Shown here: piece after piece, positions 9,354 to 18,697 of the stretch
Numbering within the stretch: position 1 is the stretch's first letter
How the letters are laid out: every line of letters starts with the position of its first letter
From: JANWWM01 sp046292465
GTDB taxonomy: Bacteria > Bacteroidota > Chlorobiia > Chlorobiales > Thermochlorobacteraceae
NCBI GenBank assembly: GCA_046292465.1
Contig: JBKBRB010000001.1
Location: forward strand, 248,001-312,000
DNA: 64,000 nt
Reading direction: 5' to 3'
Position numbers and translations under genes: made by a program
The notes under the pieces: model-generated
The model's input: only the letters and a program-made list of their open reading frames with translations
Databases searched by the model: none
What the model was told of the DNA's origin: nothing

Positions 9354-9368
9354 TTCGGTTTCATCTGC

Positions 9369-10751
9369 TTAGGTCTTATCAAACCAAATCGTTTTCACAT
9401 TGACGAACTCCTTAATGCCGTAGCGTCCGAGTTCGCGTCCGAAGCCTGAATCTTTCACGCCGCCAAAGGGCAATCGCGCATCGCTTTTGACCATTGCATT
9501 CACGAAGCAATTTCCAAACTCCAACCGCGTAATTGCGCTATCAGCGCGCCATGCATCGCTTGTAAAAATCGCCGAGCCTAATCCGTAGTTGGTGGCATTG
9601 GCAAGTTCAATGGCTTCGTCATCGTCTTTGACGGTAACGATTGCTGCCACAGGTCCGAAAGTCTCTTCGTCAAACACCGCCATGCCCGGCGTTACACCTG
9701 TGAGCACAGTTGGCGGATAAAAGTAGCCTTTGCCTTCGTAAAGTTTGCCGCCACAAAGCACGCTCGCACCTGCCTGAACGCTTTGTGTAACTTGACGATG
9801 CAAGTTCTCGAGCAAATCTTTACGCGCCAGCGGTCCGACTTCGGTGGTTTCTTCCAACGGCGAACCTACTTTTTTCGCACTCATTTTCTCAACGACTTTC
9901 GCCTCGAAGGCTTCGCGAATTTTTCGGGCAACGATAAACCGCTTTGCCGCAATGCAACTTTGCCCTGAATTCAGCAATCGCGAATTGACACAAGTTTCCG
10001 CCGCAAATTCCACATCGGCGTCATCAAGCACAAGGTAGGCATCGCTTCCGCCAAGTTCGAGCACGCACTTTTTCAAGGCTTCGCCTGCTTTGGCGGCAAC
10101 GAACTTTCCTGCGCGCGTGCTTCCTGTAAGCGTAACTGCGCGAATCAACGGGTGCTCGATTAGTTTTGAAATGCGTTCAGCCACTTTATCGGGCGCGATG
10201 TCGAGAAAGTGAATCACATGTTCGGGAAAGCCTGCTTCGCGAAAGAGTTTATCTAACGCATGCGCGCATCCGGTTACATTCGGCGCGTGCTTGACGAGAG
10301 CCGTATTGCCTGCCATGAGCGTTGGCGCGGCGAAGCGAATCACTTGCCAAAACGGGAAGTTCCATGGCATAATGGCGAGAATCACGCCGAGCGGACGAAA
10401 AATGACCTTGCTCTTAATGGCTTCGGTTGGAACGACTTCATCAGCCAGAAACGCTTCGGCATTTTCGGCGAAGTACTCACATGTGCCTGCACACTTTTCA
10501 ATTTCGGCAATGCCTTGTGTGATGGGCTTTCCCATTTCCAACGCCATCAGTTCAGCAAGGCGTGCTTTGCTTTCGCGCAGTTTTTCCGCAAGTTTTTTGA
10601 AACACGCGCCGCGCGCTTGAAACGATAAGCCGCGCCAATGGTCAAAGACCTTGTGCGATTGCTTCAATGCCGATTCAATTTCCGAAAGCGCGTGTTCTTG
10701 ATACGACGCAATGAGTTCTTCCGTCGTCGGATTGATAGAGTCGAGCATCAT
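9369..10751 (-). CDS. Succinate-semialdehyde dehydrogenase-type aldehyde dehydrogenase
   Basis: A 460-residue NAD(P)-dependent aldehyde dehydrogenase. It resembles the short GabD/Sad type: INPTTEELIASY at the start, MPWNFPFWQ, the catalytic Glu in LELGGSDAYLVL, the nucleophilic Cys in NSGQSCIAAKRF, and EETFGPVAAI. The family oxidises succinate semialdehyde or related aldehydes to the acid. It is the third gene of a minus-strand run fmt - lpxH-like - this gene, with 6 bases to the preceding stop, so it is probably cotranscribed although the functions are unrelated. A second ATG lies one codon further in. Confidence 0.88.
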   Translation of the reverse strand: MMLDSINPTTEELIASYQEHALSEIESALKQSHKVFDHWRGLSFQARGACFKKLAEKLRESKARLAELMALEMGKPITQGIAEIEKCAGTCEYFAENAEAFLADEVVPTEAIKSKVIFRPLGVILAIMPWNFPFWQVIRFAAPTLMAGNTALVKHAPNVTGCAHALDKLFREAGFPEHVIHFLDIAPDKVAERISKLIEHPLIRAVTLTGSTRAGKFVAAKAGEALKKCVLELGGSDAYLVLDDADVEFAAETCVNSRLLNSGQSCIAAKRFIVARKIREAFEAKVVEKMSAKKVGSPLEETTEVGPLARKDLLENLHRQVTQSVQAGASVLCGGKLYEGKGYFYPPTVLTGVTPGMAVFDEETFGPVAAIVTVKDDDEAIELANATNYGLGSAIFTSDAWRADSAITRLEFGNCFVNAMVKSDARLPFGGVKDSGFGRELGRYGIKEFVNVKTIWFDKT

Positions 10752-10757
10752 GAGTGG

Positions 10758-11540
10758 TTATGCCGTGATTGGTTCAAGTGTTTGTGTGTAGAGCACGTCG
10801 CGCGTTTTGGCTTTGATGAGTTTCATTTCTGCTCCGTCGAAGACGGCATAAGTTGGCATGCCGCCTATCCAAGTGCCGCAATTCACATAGTAACTTTTTT
10901 GATTGCGAAGTCGGTGCAGTTTAACAACGTGCCTGTGTCCGCAGACGAAGTAGTCAAATGGTTCTCTTTGGAGTTCTTCATTGGCAAACACGATAAGCCG
11001 TTCTTTTTCGCCGTAATCTTTTTCGGTGTAGGTATGCTTGCGCGAGAGTTTGGAAAGGTAATCCATTACGCCGACGCCGAAGTCGGGGTGAAGCCAGCGA
11101 TACCACGCAAGGTTGAAGTTGTTGCGCACGAGCGAGCGAAAGAGTTTGTAGCTTGTGTCGCCTTTGCCGACGCCATCGCCGTGAACGATGTAGAAGCGTT
11201 TGCCGTCGATGTTGTGTCGCAGTGCGCCGTAATGGGTTTTCACGCCGAGTTCTTCGTCGAAGTATTTGCCGAGATAAAAATCGTGATTGCCTGCAAGATA
11301 ATGCACCTCAACGCCTGCACGCACCAAGTCGTAGAGTGCGGCGAAGAATCGATACGGTCCTTTTGGAATCACATGCTTGTATTCCATCCAATAGTCCAGA
11401 ATATCGCCGACCATGTAAAGCAACTTCCCCTCGCGCTTGATTTCATCGAGCAGATTGAGCATCAGGTCTGTTTTGGCTTCCTCGATGTGCCGCTCTTGCA
11501 AACCGAAATGGACGTCGCTGAAAAAGTAAGTTTTCTTCAT
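10758..11540 (-). CDS. lpxH: UDP-2,3-diacylglucosamine hydrolase-like metallophosphoesterase
   Basis: Calcineurin-like phosphoesterase of 260 residues starting at ATG 11540 (MKKTYFFSDVHFG); an ATG 45 bases further upstream is also open. Metal ligands are visible in order: FSDVHFG, VGDILDYW, AGNHDFY, VHGDG and CGHRHV. This set and the length fit the LpxH group, which cleaves UDP-2,3-diacylglucosamine to lipid X in lipid A synthesis on the inner side of the membrane. The GDILDYW motif in place of GDxFE makes the assignment a subfamily inference; another membrane-lipid or nucleotide phosphoesterase remains possible. Middle gene of the fmt operon. Confidence 0.78.
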   Translation of the reverse strand: MKKTYFFSDVHFGLQERHIEEAKTDLMLNLLDEIKREGKLLYMVGDILDYWMEYKHVIPKGPYRFFAALYDLVRAGVEVHYLAGNHDFYLGKYFDEELGVKTHYGALRHNIDGKRFYIVHGDGVGKGDTSYKLFRSLVRNNFNLAWYRWLHPDFGVGVMDYLSKLSRKHTYTEKDYGEKERLIVFANEELQREPFDYFVCGHRHVVKLHRLRNQKSYYVNCGTWIGGMPTYAVFDGAEMKLIKAKTRDVLYTQTLEPITA

Positions 11541-11616
11541 TTGCATTAGAATTGTGGAAAGTTGCTTATGCCAACGCAATTTCACGCCTACAAATTTCTA
11601 TGTGTCGGTCTTCAAA

Positions 11617-12543
11617 TCAGACAAATTTTTCTGCGCCTGTGGCGCGATAGCCTCTCAAAAAATCGCTCACACGCATACGCTTTTTGCCTTCTTGTTGAAG
11701 CGAGAGAATTTCTACGAGCCCCGATTGGCACTGCACATAGAGCGTTTCGTCGCCCAAAATCCACTTGCCGACTTCGCCGATTTCCGTTTCGGAAAAGAGC
11801 GCGGCGCGATAGATTTTCACTTGCTTGCCGTCCAAAGTTGTCCAAGCCGTCGGTCGCTCTGAAAGTCCGCGAATGAAATTAAACACATTGCGAGCAGGCT
11901 TCGCCCAATCAATGCGCGTGTTGTCTTTGGTGAGTTTGGGTGCTTTTGTTGCAAGTGAGTCGTCTTGTTGGATTAAATGCACCGAATCGGTTTCGATGAG
12001 TTTCAAGGTCTCGACGACGGCTTCGGCACCGAGTTCTGAAAGCCGAGTGGCAAGTTCGGTGGCGACTTCATTGGGCTGAATCGTTAGCGATTTTGTCAGA
12101 ATCATGTTGCCCGTGTCGACTTTTTCTTGCAGGAAGAAAGTGGTTACGCCTGTTTCGGTTTCGCCGTTAATGATTGCCCAGTTGATTGGCGCGGCTCCGC
12201 GATACTTCGGCAAAAGCGAGGCATGTAGGTTGAATGTGCCTTTGGTTGGAATCGTAAAAATTTCTTTTGGAAGAATGCGAAATGCTACGACGACGATTAC
12301 ATCGGGCGCGACGTTGCGAATCGCACGCTCAAAATCGGGCGACTTTAAGTCATCAACTTCCAAGACGCGCAGACCAAGGGCGTGTGCTGTTTTTTTGACG
12401 GGCGTCGGTTCAGGGTCGTCGTTGGCACTTCGGCGCGGCTTGTCGGGGCTTGTAACAACGAGCGAGATTTCAAAGCCTGTCTCAACGATTTTTTTGAGCG
12501 ACGGAACGGCAAACTCGGGCGTTCCCATAAAGACAAGTTTCAT
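11617..12543 (-). CDS. fmt: Methionyl-tRNA formyltransferase
   Basis: Fmt formylates initiator Met-tRNA with 10-formyl-tetrahydrofolate. The 308-residue protein begins MKLVFMGTPEFAVPSL, the standard start, and has the folate-binding signature NLHASLLPKYRGAAPI, the loop GVTTFFLQEKVDTG with the catalytic Asp, and a C-terminal OB-like domain that binds tRNA. Length is typical. It leads a minus-strand group with the LpxH-like gene 76 bases downstream; def, often next to fmt, is not in view. Confidence 0.95.
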   Translation of the reverse strand: MKLVFMGTPEFAVPSLKKIVETGFEISLVVTSPDKPRRSANDDPEPTPVKKTAHALGLRVLEVDDLKSPDFERAIRNVAPDVIVVVAFRILPKEIFTIPTKGTFNLHASLLPKYRGAAPINWAIINGETETGVTTFFLQEKVDTGNMILTKSLTIQPNEVATELATRLSELGAEAVVETLKLIETDSVHLIQQDDSLATKAPKLTKDNTRIDWAKPARNVFNFIRGLSERPTAWTTLDGKQVKIYRAALFSETEIGEVGKWILGDETLYVQCQSGLVEILSLQQEGKKRMRVSDFLRGYRATGAEKFV

Positions 12544-12670
12544 GACAAAACACAGAAAAAGGTTGTCTGAAAAGTTACGAAGAAAACTGCCGAGATATGC
12601 TCTAACATTTTGAACTCTTTGCCGACGTCTTTAACTTTTGCACGCCAACATTTCTTTCAATCAAGCAATG

Positions 12671-12675
12671 AGGAG
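12671..12675 (+). promoter_or_regulatory. Shine-Dalgarno site of acetyl-CoA synthetase
   Basis: AGGAG lies 8 bases before the ATG at 12684 and fixes that start. Strong Shine-Dalgarno sequences are uncommon among the genes of this window. Confidence 0.6.
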
Positions 12676-12683
12676 TTCCATCT

Positions 12684-14573
12684 ATGTCTGCTATCGAAAC
12701 GCTCACCGCTGAACGTCGCATCATCACTCCGCCCGAGTCACTTCGACACAATGCTTTAATTCAAGACTATGACGCGCTGTATCGCTACAGCATTTCAGCA
12801 CCTGAAAAATTTTGGGAAGGTATTGCCAATGAACTCTGGTGGCAAGAAAAATGGCATACGGTCTTAAAGTTTGAGCCGCCGCATCACGAATGGTTTATTG
12901 GTGGAAAGACAAACATCACGCTCAACGCGCTCGACCGCAATGTTGAGAGTCACCGCCGAAATAAAGTTGCGATAATCTGGACAACAGAAAGCGGCAAGGA
13001 AGTTGTGGTAACTTACGACCGACTCTTGCGCCGCGTCTCGCAAGTGGCTAATGCACTCAAAGCTGCAGGCGTCAAGAAAGGCGACCGCGTGATTATCTAC
13101 ATGCCGCTTACGGTTGAAGGCATTTACGCTATGCTGGCGTGTGCGCGTATTGGCGCGATTCATTCGGTTGTGTATGCAGGCATGGGTGTCAGTGCGCTTA
13201 GAACACGCATTGAAGATTGCAAAGCCAAGGTGGTCTTTTGTGCCGATGTAACATACCGCGCTGGCAAGACAGTCAATCTCAAAAGCATTGTCGATGAAGC
13301 CGTGCGCGATATTGAGTTTATTGAAAAAATTGTGGTGTTGCGTCGTCAAGAGCCAAAGCAGGAACTGACATCGTCGCGCGAAGTAGATTTCTTTGAGTTC
13401 ATCGAGCATCAACCGCAATGGTGCGAGCCCGAAATCGTTGATGCAGAGCATCCAATTTTCATTCTCTACACAAGCGGCACAACAGGCAAACCCAAAGGCG
13501 TTGTGCATGTGCACGGCGGCTATATGGTTGGCACGTATTACCTTTCACGCGCCTTTTACGACATCAAAGAAACCGACATTTTTTGGGCAACCTCTGATAT
13601 CGGCTGGATTGTTGGGCATAGTTATATCGTCTATGGTCCGCTCCTCAACGGTGCGACTGTGCTGGCGCGCGAAGGTGCTATTGACTACCCGCATCCGGGA
13701 ATTGTTTGGCAAACCGTTGAGCGGCACGGCGTCAATTTGATGTTCACTGCACCCACAGCGGTGCGAATGTTTATGAAATATGGCGCAGAACATGTAAAGA
13801 AGTTTGATACCAGTTCGCTCCGCTTGATTGCCTGCGCAGGGGAGCCGCTCAACCCAGAGGCGCATCAATGGGCGCAAGAGACAATTTTAGGTAATCGGGG
13901 CTTTGTAGTCGATAATTGGTGGCAAACAGAAATTGCTTCGCCTGTGATTGGCACGTTGCCGGCATTTAAGGCAAAACTTGGCAAAGCAGGTAAGCCCATG
14001 CCAACGGCTGTGGTGGATATTGTAACGCCCGAGGGAAAACCTGTTGCACCCAACCAAGGCGGATTGCTCATCTTACGCCGACCGCTGCCCTACATGATGC
14101 GAACTGTATGGGGCGACGACGCACGCTACAGAAAATACTGGGAAGATTTTGAAGGCTGTTACGCCTCAGGCGATGTGGCTTTTTATGATGAGGAAGGTTA
14201 TATCTGTGTGCTGGGCAGAGCCGATGATGTGATGAATGTAGCTGGGCATCGCATCGGCACAGCAGAAGTTGAAAGCGCATTCCTGACGCACAGCGCCGTA
14301 GCTGAAGCGGCAGTGATAGGCTTGCCGGACGAAATTAAGGGCGAACGCATCAAAGCCTTTGTGGTAGTGAAAGCCGGACATGAAGCCAATGAAACACTCA
14401 AAAGTGTGCTGCGCGACCACGTGCGGCGCGAATTAGGACCTATTGCTACACCCAGCGAAATTGAGTTCCGAGACGCATTGCCAAAAACACGCAGCGGCAA
14501 AATCGTGCGCCGATTGCTCAAAGCAGAATCGCTGGGACAAGACGCTGGAGATCTCTCAACGCTTGCAGATTAA
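12684..14573 (+). CDS. acs: Acetyl-CoA synthetase (AMP-forming)
   Basis: Acs makes acetyl-CoA from acetate, ATP and CoA through an acetyl-adenylate. The 629-residue protein has the N-terminal ACAS domain (YRYSISAPEKFWEG), the P-loop ILYTSGTTGKPKGVVH near residue 260, the WWQTE adenylate motif, GRADDVMNVAGHRIGTAE at the domain hinge, and the C-terminal TRSGKIVRR with the lysine that is acetylated in relatives. Length fits acetyl- rather than acyl- or propionyl-specific enzymes, though propionate cannot be excluded. AGGAG precedes the start at good spacing. Confidence 0.93.
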   Translation: MSAIETLTAERRIITPPESLRHNALIQDYDALYRYSISAPEKFWEGIANELWWQEKWHTVLKFEPPHHEWFIGGKTNITLNALDRNVESHRRNKVAIIWTTESGKEVVVTYDRLLRRVSQVANALKAAGVKKGDRVIIYMPLTVEGIYAMLACARIGAIHSVVYAGMGVSALRTRIEDCKAKVVFCADVTYRAGKTVNLKSIVDEAVRDIEFIEKIVVLRRQEPKQELTSSREVDFFEFIEHQPQWCEPEIVDAEHPIFILYTSGTTGKPKGVVHVHGGYMVGTYYLSRAFYDIKETDIFWATSDIGWIVGHSYIVYGPLLNGATVLAREGAIDYPHPGIVWQTVERHGVNLMFTAPTAVRMFMKYGAEHVKKFDTSSLRLIACAGEPLNPEAHQWAQETILGNRGFVVDNWWQTEIASPVIGTLPAFKAKLGKAGKPMPTAVVDIVTPEGKPVAPNQGGLLILRRPLPYMMRTVWGDDARYRKYWEDFEGCYASGDVAFYDEEGYICVLGRADDVMNVAGHRIGTAEVESAFLTHSAVAEAAVIGLPDEIKGERIKAFVVVKAGHEANETLKSVLRDHVRRELGPIATPSEIEFRDALPKTRSGKIVRRLLKAESLGQDAGDLSTLAD

Positions 14574-14769
14574 GGCTAGAGCAATCGCTCAAAAAGTGCC
14601 TTTACAAAGTCGCAACTTTCAGAAATAGCTAAGCAAATTTCAGCGAGACACGGCAGCAACAACGTCCAAGTTTTGTCCTTTGTAGTATTGCACTTTGCAA
14701 GACACCACCGAACTTACAAGCGCAATCGTTATTTGCCTTTTTCAAGCCTATCTCAGCGCTCTTTGAGCG

Positions 14770-16905
14770 TCAAGTTCGTGAGAAGCGTTGCACGAGTGAA
14801 AGTTCCACAGGCTTTTTAGAGAGTTCAACTTCAAAGAGCATCACTACGCATGAGCCTTGATAGACGCGCTCGAAACCGCCTTCGGAGAGCGAAATGGTTT
14901 CAATCGGATAACGCATCACACGCGCCTCTTCGGTAGCATCAAGGCGAGCGTGGATTTTCAGCCATTCATCTTTCAAGCCAACCATGCGCGCGCGCACTTC
15001 GCCAACGCTGTTCAGTCGGTTGTTTTCAAGCGCGACGTCGTCGAAGTAGTAATAGCGATTTGGCGCGTCGCCTGCCAGCAAGCCGTAAAGATTTTCTACG
15101 CCGAAATACAACTTGATTTTCTCCTCGCTCTGAAGCGTCAGCGTGTAGTCGACCGTGAATTCCGATTTGCCTTTGGCGAGCGTAATGGTTTTTGAGAGTT
15201 CAAGGTTGTGATTTTTGCCATTGAAATGAAGATTGCCGACGCGCGTCAGCGTGAGACTCCGCTTGGCTTTTGTGCCACTGACAGTAGGCTCAAACGGGCT
15301 AATTAAAAAGTCCCCTAACTCGCGTTGATGATTTTTTCGCAGTTCTTCAAGCGTCGTATCAAGCGGCAAGAAATGCTCGACCAAACTCGCGCGGCGATAC
15401 CAATCATACACGAGTTGCGATTCCAAACCTTGTTCTTTCATCTGAACCGCATTGTGCATTTCGGCGACCAGTTCGCCTGTTTGCTGTTGCTGTTTGGCTT
15501 TGAGTAGCCGTTTGTGATAGCCTTCTTCGCGTCGCGTTACGACATCGATTAAGTTTTTCTTGGCAGGTTTGTAATCGAGTTCAATGAGTTTTCCGCCATC
15601 GGAGGGCTTGAAGTAAAGGGCAAGTTCGGTGTTTTTCAAAATCACTTCGTCTTGTCCATCTGCATCAAAGTCTTCAATGGTGGCGAGCACATCGCCATTT
15701 TTGTTGTCGAGTTTGTCTAATTCAGTTTCGGCTTCAATCAAGTTTTCATAAATCGGGTGGCGAAGGTTCGGAAGATAAGTTCCACCAAAGACGCCGTGCC
15801 AGTAAGGGCAGTTGCACTGCGCTGCCCAGATTTTATCGAGCGTTTTCGCGCTGACTTTTAATTCCTTTTGCTGCAAATCGCGTGCGCGTTTGGAGACTTC
15901 CAGCATGCGCTTGTGCATTTGGTTCGATTCAGGATATTTCACCATGAAGTTTCGCCAAAAGCCGCCACGCACGAAGATGTTGTAGTCGTCGTAAAGCCCT
16001 TCTTCTTTCAAGCGTTTCTCAAAGGTTTCGTAGTCTTGAAACGATTTGGTGTTCGGCAATGCCCAGTGCATCATTTCGGCGTAGGAAGCATTGGCAAGGT
16101 AGATTCTGCCGATGGGTTTGAGTTCAGCGAGGGCTTCTTGGAACGTCATGGTGCGAATCCAGTCGCGATTGTCGTCAAGAGCGGCGAAGAATTTCTCGAG
16201 CCAATGGTTGCGCGTGTAAGTGTGTTCGTAGGTGCCAGGCCAGCCGCCGAATTTTTCGCCATCGTCCGCAAAGACGGCGATTCGCTTGCCGTCGTCAGTG
16301 GCAATCGAGCGTAGATAATCAATCGTTGCCGAAACATCTTCAAAAGGAATCGTGTAGCGAAGCGTTTTTGAGACAGGGAAAAGGCAAGTGGTGTAGCCTT
16401 GTTCTTCGGTGATGTAGTAGCCGTAAAGCTGTTCGTCGTTCAAGCCGGCGTATTTGAAATGCGTGTCGTCCAAAATCACATACTTAATGCCTGCTTGTGC
16501 AAGTGGTTTAACGAGATGCTGTTCCCAAATGCGTTCGGCGAGCCATAAGCCTTTGGCGTCGTAATCAAAATGCTTCTTGATAAACTTCGTGAGTTTTTGA
16601 ATTTGTCCGACCTTATCGTCGTCAGGGATAACGGCTAAAATCGGCTCGTAAAAGCCGCCGCTAATGAGTTCCACATTGCCTTTGTCGACAAGCGTTTTGA
16701 GGCGATTGAGCAAGTCGGGGCGATGTTGCAAAAGCCATTCAAACAAAATGCCGGTGTAGTGTTTAGCGATTTTCAGGCGCGGGAAGTTTTCAAACACATC
16801 GAGAAAGGGCTTGTAGGCGCGCTCGTAATTTTCAACGAATACGGAATCGAAGTTTCCAATCGGTTGATGGTTGTGTGTGGCGAAAATGAGATTGATTTTT
16901 TTCAT
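14770..16905 (-). CDS. GH57 4-alpha-glucanotransferase / alpha-amylase
   Basis: Glycoside hydrolase family 57 enzyme of 711 residues from ATG 16905 (MKKINLIFATHNHQPIG); 36 upstream bases are also open. The GH57 signature HNHQPIGNFD sits at 11-20. The nucleophile is Glu124 in LWLAERIWE and the acid/base is Asp214 or 215 in VFADDGEKFG, almost the same numbering as the Thermococcus litoralis glucanotransferase as I recall it. The centre and C-terminus match the DUF1925 and DUF1926 domains of that subfamily. It would rearrange or trim alpha-1,4-glucans such as glycogen in the cytoplasm; no signal peptide is present. A TATATTTG box lies 34 bases upstream. Confidence 0.88.
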   Translation of the reverse strand: MKKINLIFATHNHQPIGNFDSVFVENYERAYKPFLDVFENFPRLKIAKHYTGILFEWLLQHRPDLLNRLKTLVDKGNVELISGGFYEPILAVIPDDDKVGQIQKLTKFIKKHFDYDAKGLWLAERIWEQHLVKPLAQAGIKYVILDDTHFKYAGLNDEQLYGYYITEEQGYTTCLFPVSKTLRYTIPFEDVSATIDYLRSIATDDGKRIAVFADDGEKFGGWPGTYEHTYTRNHWLEKFFAALDDNRDWIRTMTFQEALAELKPIGRIYLANASYAEMMHWALPNTKSFQDYETFEKRLKEEGLYDDYNIFVRGGFWRNFMVKYPESNQMHKRMLEVSKRARDLQQKELKVSAKTLDKIWAAQCNCPYWHGVFGGTYLPNLRHPIYENLIEAETELDKLDNKNGDVLATIEDFDADGQDEVILKNTELALYFKPSDGGKLIELDYKPAKKNLIDVVTRREEGYHKRLLKAKQQQQTGELVAEMHNAVQMKEQGLESQLVYDWYRRASLVEHFLPLDTTLEELRKNHQRELGDFLISPFEPTVSGTKAKRSLTLTRVGNLHFNGKNHNLELSKTITLAKGKSEFTVDYTLTLQSEEKIKLYFGVENLYGLLAGDAPNRYYYFDDVALENNRLNSVGEVRARMVGLKDEWLKIHARLDATEEARVMRYPIETISLSEGGFERVYQGSCVVMLFEVELSKKPVELSLVQRFSRT

Positions 16906-16938
16906 AATTGAACCGCAAGAAGTGTTAAGAATTGTGGG

Positions 16939-16946
16939 CAAATATA
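16939..16946 (-). promoter_or_regulatory. Possible -7 promoter box of the GH57 gene
   Basis: On the minus strand TATATTTG matches the Bacteroidota -7 consensus TAnnTTTG and ends 33 bases before the GH57 start, a natural leader length. No clear TTTG element is found at the -33 distance, so the call is weak. Confidence 0.3.
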
Positions 16947-17046
16947 GTGCAATTTGTCAGATGGCTTGTTGCAACTGGGAAGAGCGGAATCGCTGGCGTT
17001 TTATTACATTGCCACATTGAACTGTTTTCAAAACAATGAGAGTCGC

Positions 17047-17457
17047 ATGGCAAAGCATCATAAATCTGAACACGAAGGCTCTTATTCTCTCCTCAATATC
17101 TCGTTATCGGAACGTCTTTCCGATGAACTCGCCCGTTTGCACAAAGAATGTGCCTATCCGAATTGGGATGCTTACGACGCCGAGCCGCTTTTGCCCGAAA
17201 CAATCGCGAAAGCAGAAGAATTTTTAGATCAACTCCCCAGCACGCTCCGCACACCCGAAGTCTTCGTCGACCCCACAGGCGAATTATTCTTCGAATGGAA
17301 GAGCGAAGAAAACGCCCGCGCTGTCGCGTTTGTGAATCAAATCGGAAGAATCTCCTTTTCCATTTCACAAACAGGCGATCCGATATTTGGATACGCCTAT
17401 CTTCCCGACATTCCGAAAAACCTAATCGAGTTTCTTGAAACCCATTTCAATAGATGA
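17047..17457 (+). CDS. Conserved unknown protein, first gene of a two-gene module
   Basis: A 136-residue cytoplasmic protein of unknown function. From ATG 17047 it opens with a polar leader and contains the pattern YPNWDAYDAEPLLPETI, then PEVFVDPTGELFFEWK, a layout I recognise from widespread uncharacterised proteins (NWDGYGAxP followed by a PEVxxDPDGExxLEW strand). An upstream start at 16954 is open but would add a segment unlike the family. It ends 3 bases before the next gene, with which it likely forms a conserved pair. No catalytic motif can be named. Confidence 0.72.
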   Translation: MAKHHKSEHEGSYSLLNISLSERLSDELARLHKECAYPNWDAYDAEPLLPETIAKAEEFLDQLPSTLRTPEVFVDPTGELFFEWKSEENARAVAFVNQIGRISFSISQTGDPIFGYAYLPDIPKNLIEFLETHFNR

Positions 17458-17460
17458 TAT

Positions 17461-17904
17461 GTGCCCCGCTATACCTTCTTTTGCATAAAAAAAGAACACG
17501 AGAAAAAACCATTTCTTCCTCGCTTGAACAGGGTAACCAACAGACTTGAAACCTCGATTTACCTTATCAATGAACTTTCCGAAGATGAAGTTTGGAACAT
17601 TGGACAAAGGTGCGTGGTGGATAAGGCTCAAGAAAGAGAAAATGAAAGTGCGTCGCAAGCAAACAGAGAACCTCAACAGTTCAGGTTGACGGGGCGCTTT
17701 GATTTCAATTCCGACTGTTTCTCACAACATAACATTCGGTTGCACATTGAGACAGACAATCAGCCTTGCATCGGTCATTCAAACTTGCTTGGTTGGAACG
17801 AAGACACCTTACGCGGAAAAGCAGAAAACGAAGAAATTGCCAGACAACTTAAAGACAAATGCGCCACCTTCATCACATCTTCCAATAACAGGCAATCGCC
17901 GTAG
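17461..17904 (+). CDS. Conserved unknown protein, second gene of a two-gene module
   Basis: A 147-residue protein with a GTG start three bases after the preceding stop. The segment ETSIYLINELSEDEVWNIG and, near the end, NLLGWNEDTLRGKAENEEIA followed by RQL resemble an uncharacterised family that habitually sits behind the preceding gene type (pattern TSVFR...LSExEIW...H-N-I-x-G-W...A-x-E-L-A). This recognition is from memory of gene pairs in other bacteria. No transmembrane segment, signal or known active site is visible. It converges with the EAL gene, 24 bases apart. Confidence 0.68.
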   Translation: MPRYTFFCIKKEHEKKPFLPRLNRVTNRLETSIYLINELSEDEVWNIGQRCVVDKAQERENESASQANREPQQFRLTGRFDFNSDCFSQHNIRLHIETDNQPCIGHSNLLGWNEDTLRGKAENEEIARQLKDKCATFITSSNNRQSP

Positions 17905-17928
17905 CCCACAAGGGTCTTTTCCGCTAAA

Positions 17929-18690
17929 TTAGAACGCAAAGCGCGGCACTGGCAACTTTTCAAATTCCGGCTTGGCAAAATAAAAGCCCTGCATATAGCG
18001 AATGCCCGATTGAGCCAAAAAGTCGAGTTCCTCTTTAGTCTCAATGCCTTCAGCAAGAATGTCGATGCCGACTTCTTGGCAGACAATCATAATGCCGTGC
18101 AGAATCGCCTGTTTGACTTTATCCTGATGAATGTTTCTAACGAGCGCAAGGTCGAGTTTGATAAGGTCGGGCTGAAATTCTGCAAGTAAGTTCAGTCCTG
18201 AATAGCCTGCGCCAAAATCGTCAATCGCCGTTTTGAAGCCTTGCCGTTTGTATTCTTGAATGATGCTAACCAAGTGCGCTTTGTCTTCAATGTTTTCGCC
18301 TTCCGTGATTTCAAAAATCAGTTGCTCAATCGGAAAGTGATACGCCTTTGCCGCTTCAAGCGTAGCGCGAATACAGGTTTCAGGACGATAGACGGCTTTT
18401 GGCAAAAAGTTAATGCTGAGCCGTGTTGCGATGTGAAGCGAAGACGCGAGTTCAATGGCTTTAACGCGAATGGCTTGGTCGAAGCGATATCGATTGCTTT
18501 CGTTGACTTGCGAGAGAATCCACGCGGCGTGTTCGTCTTGTGTGCCGCGCACGAGGGCTTCGTAGGCAAACACGCATCGGTTTTGGATATCGACAATCGG
18601 CTGAAATGCCATTGAGAATTGGAACGAAAGCCCTGCACCGTTTAAGCACTCTTGACAAGACAGCACGGCGTAGTTTTGTTGCGGTTTCAT
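17929..18690 (-). CDS. EAL-domain cyclic-di-GMP phosphodiesterase
   Basis: A 253-residue protein that is almost only an EAL domain, which hydrolyses cyclic di-GMP to pGpG. All key positions are present: EALVRG, the Asn in SINFLP, the Glu in EITEGE, DDFGAGYSG, the Lys in LIKLD, EGIET and QGFYFAKP, so it should be active. A short N-terminal part contains CQEC, a pair of cysteines that might bind metal. No sensor or transmembrane domain is fused. Its start lies 7 bases after the stop of the oxidoreductase gene, indicating one transcript. The GGDEF protein at 54.4 kb could be an opposing enzyme in the same cell. Confidence 0.92.
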   Translation of the reverse strand: MKPQQNYAVLSCQECLNGAGLSFQFSMAFQPIVDIQNRCVFAYEALVRGTQDEHAAWILSQVNESNRYRFDQAIRVKAIELASSLHIATRLSINFLPKAVYRPETCIRATLEAAKAYHFPIEQLIFEITEGENIEDKAHLVSIIQEYKRQGFKTAIDDFGAGYSGLNLLAEFQPDLIKLDLALVRNIHQDKVKQAILHGIMIVCQEVGIDILAEGIETKEELDFLAQSGIRYMQGFYFAKPEFEKLPVPRFAF

Positions 18691-18697
18691 GGGAGGA

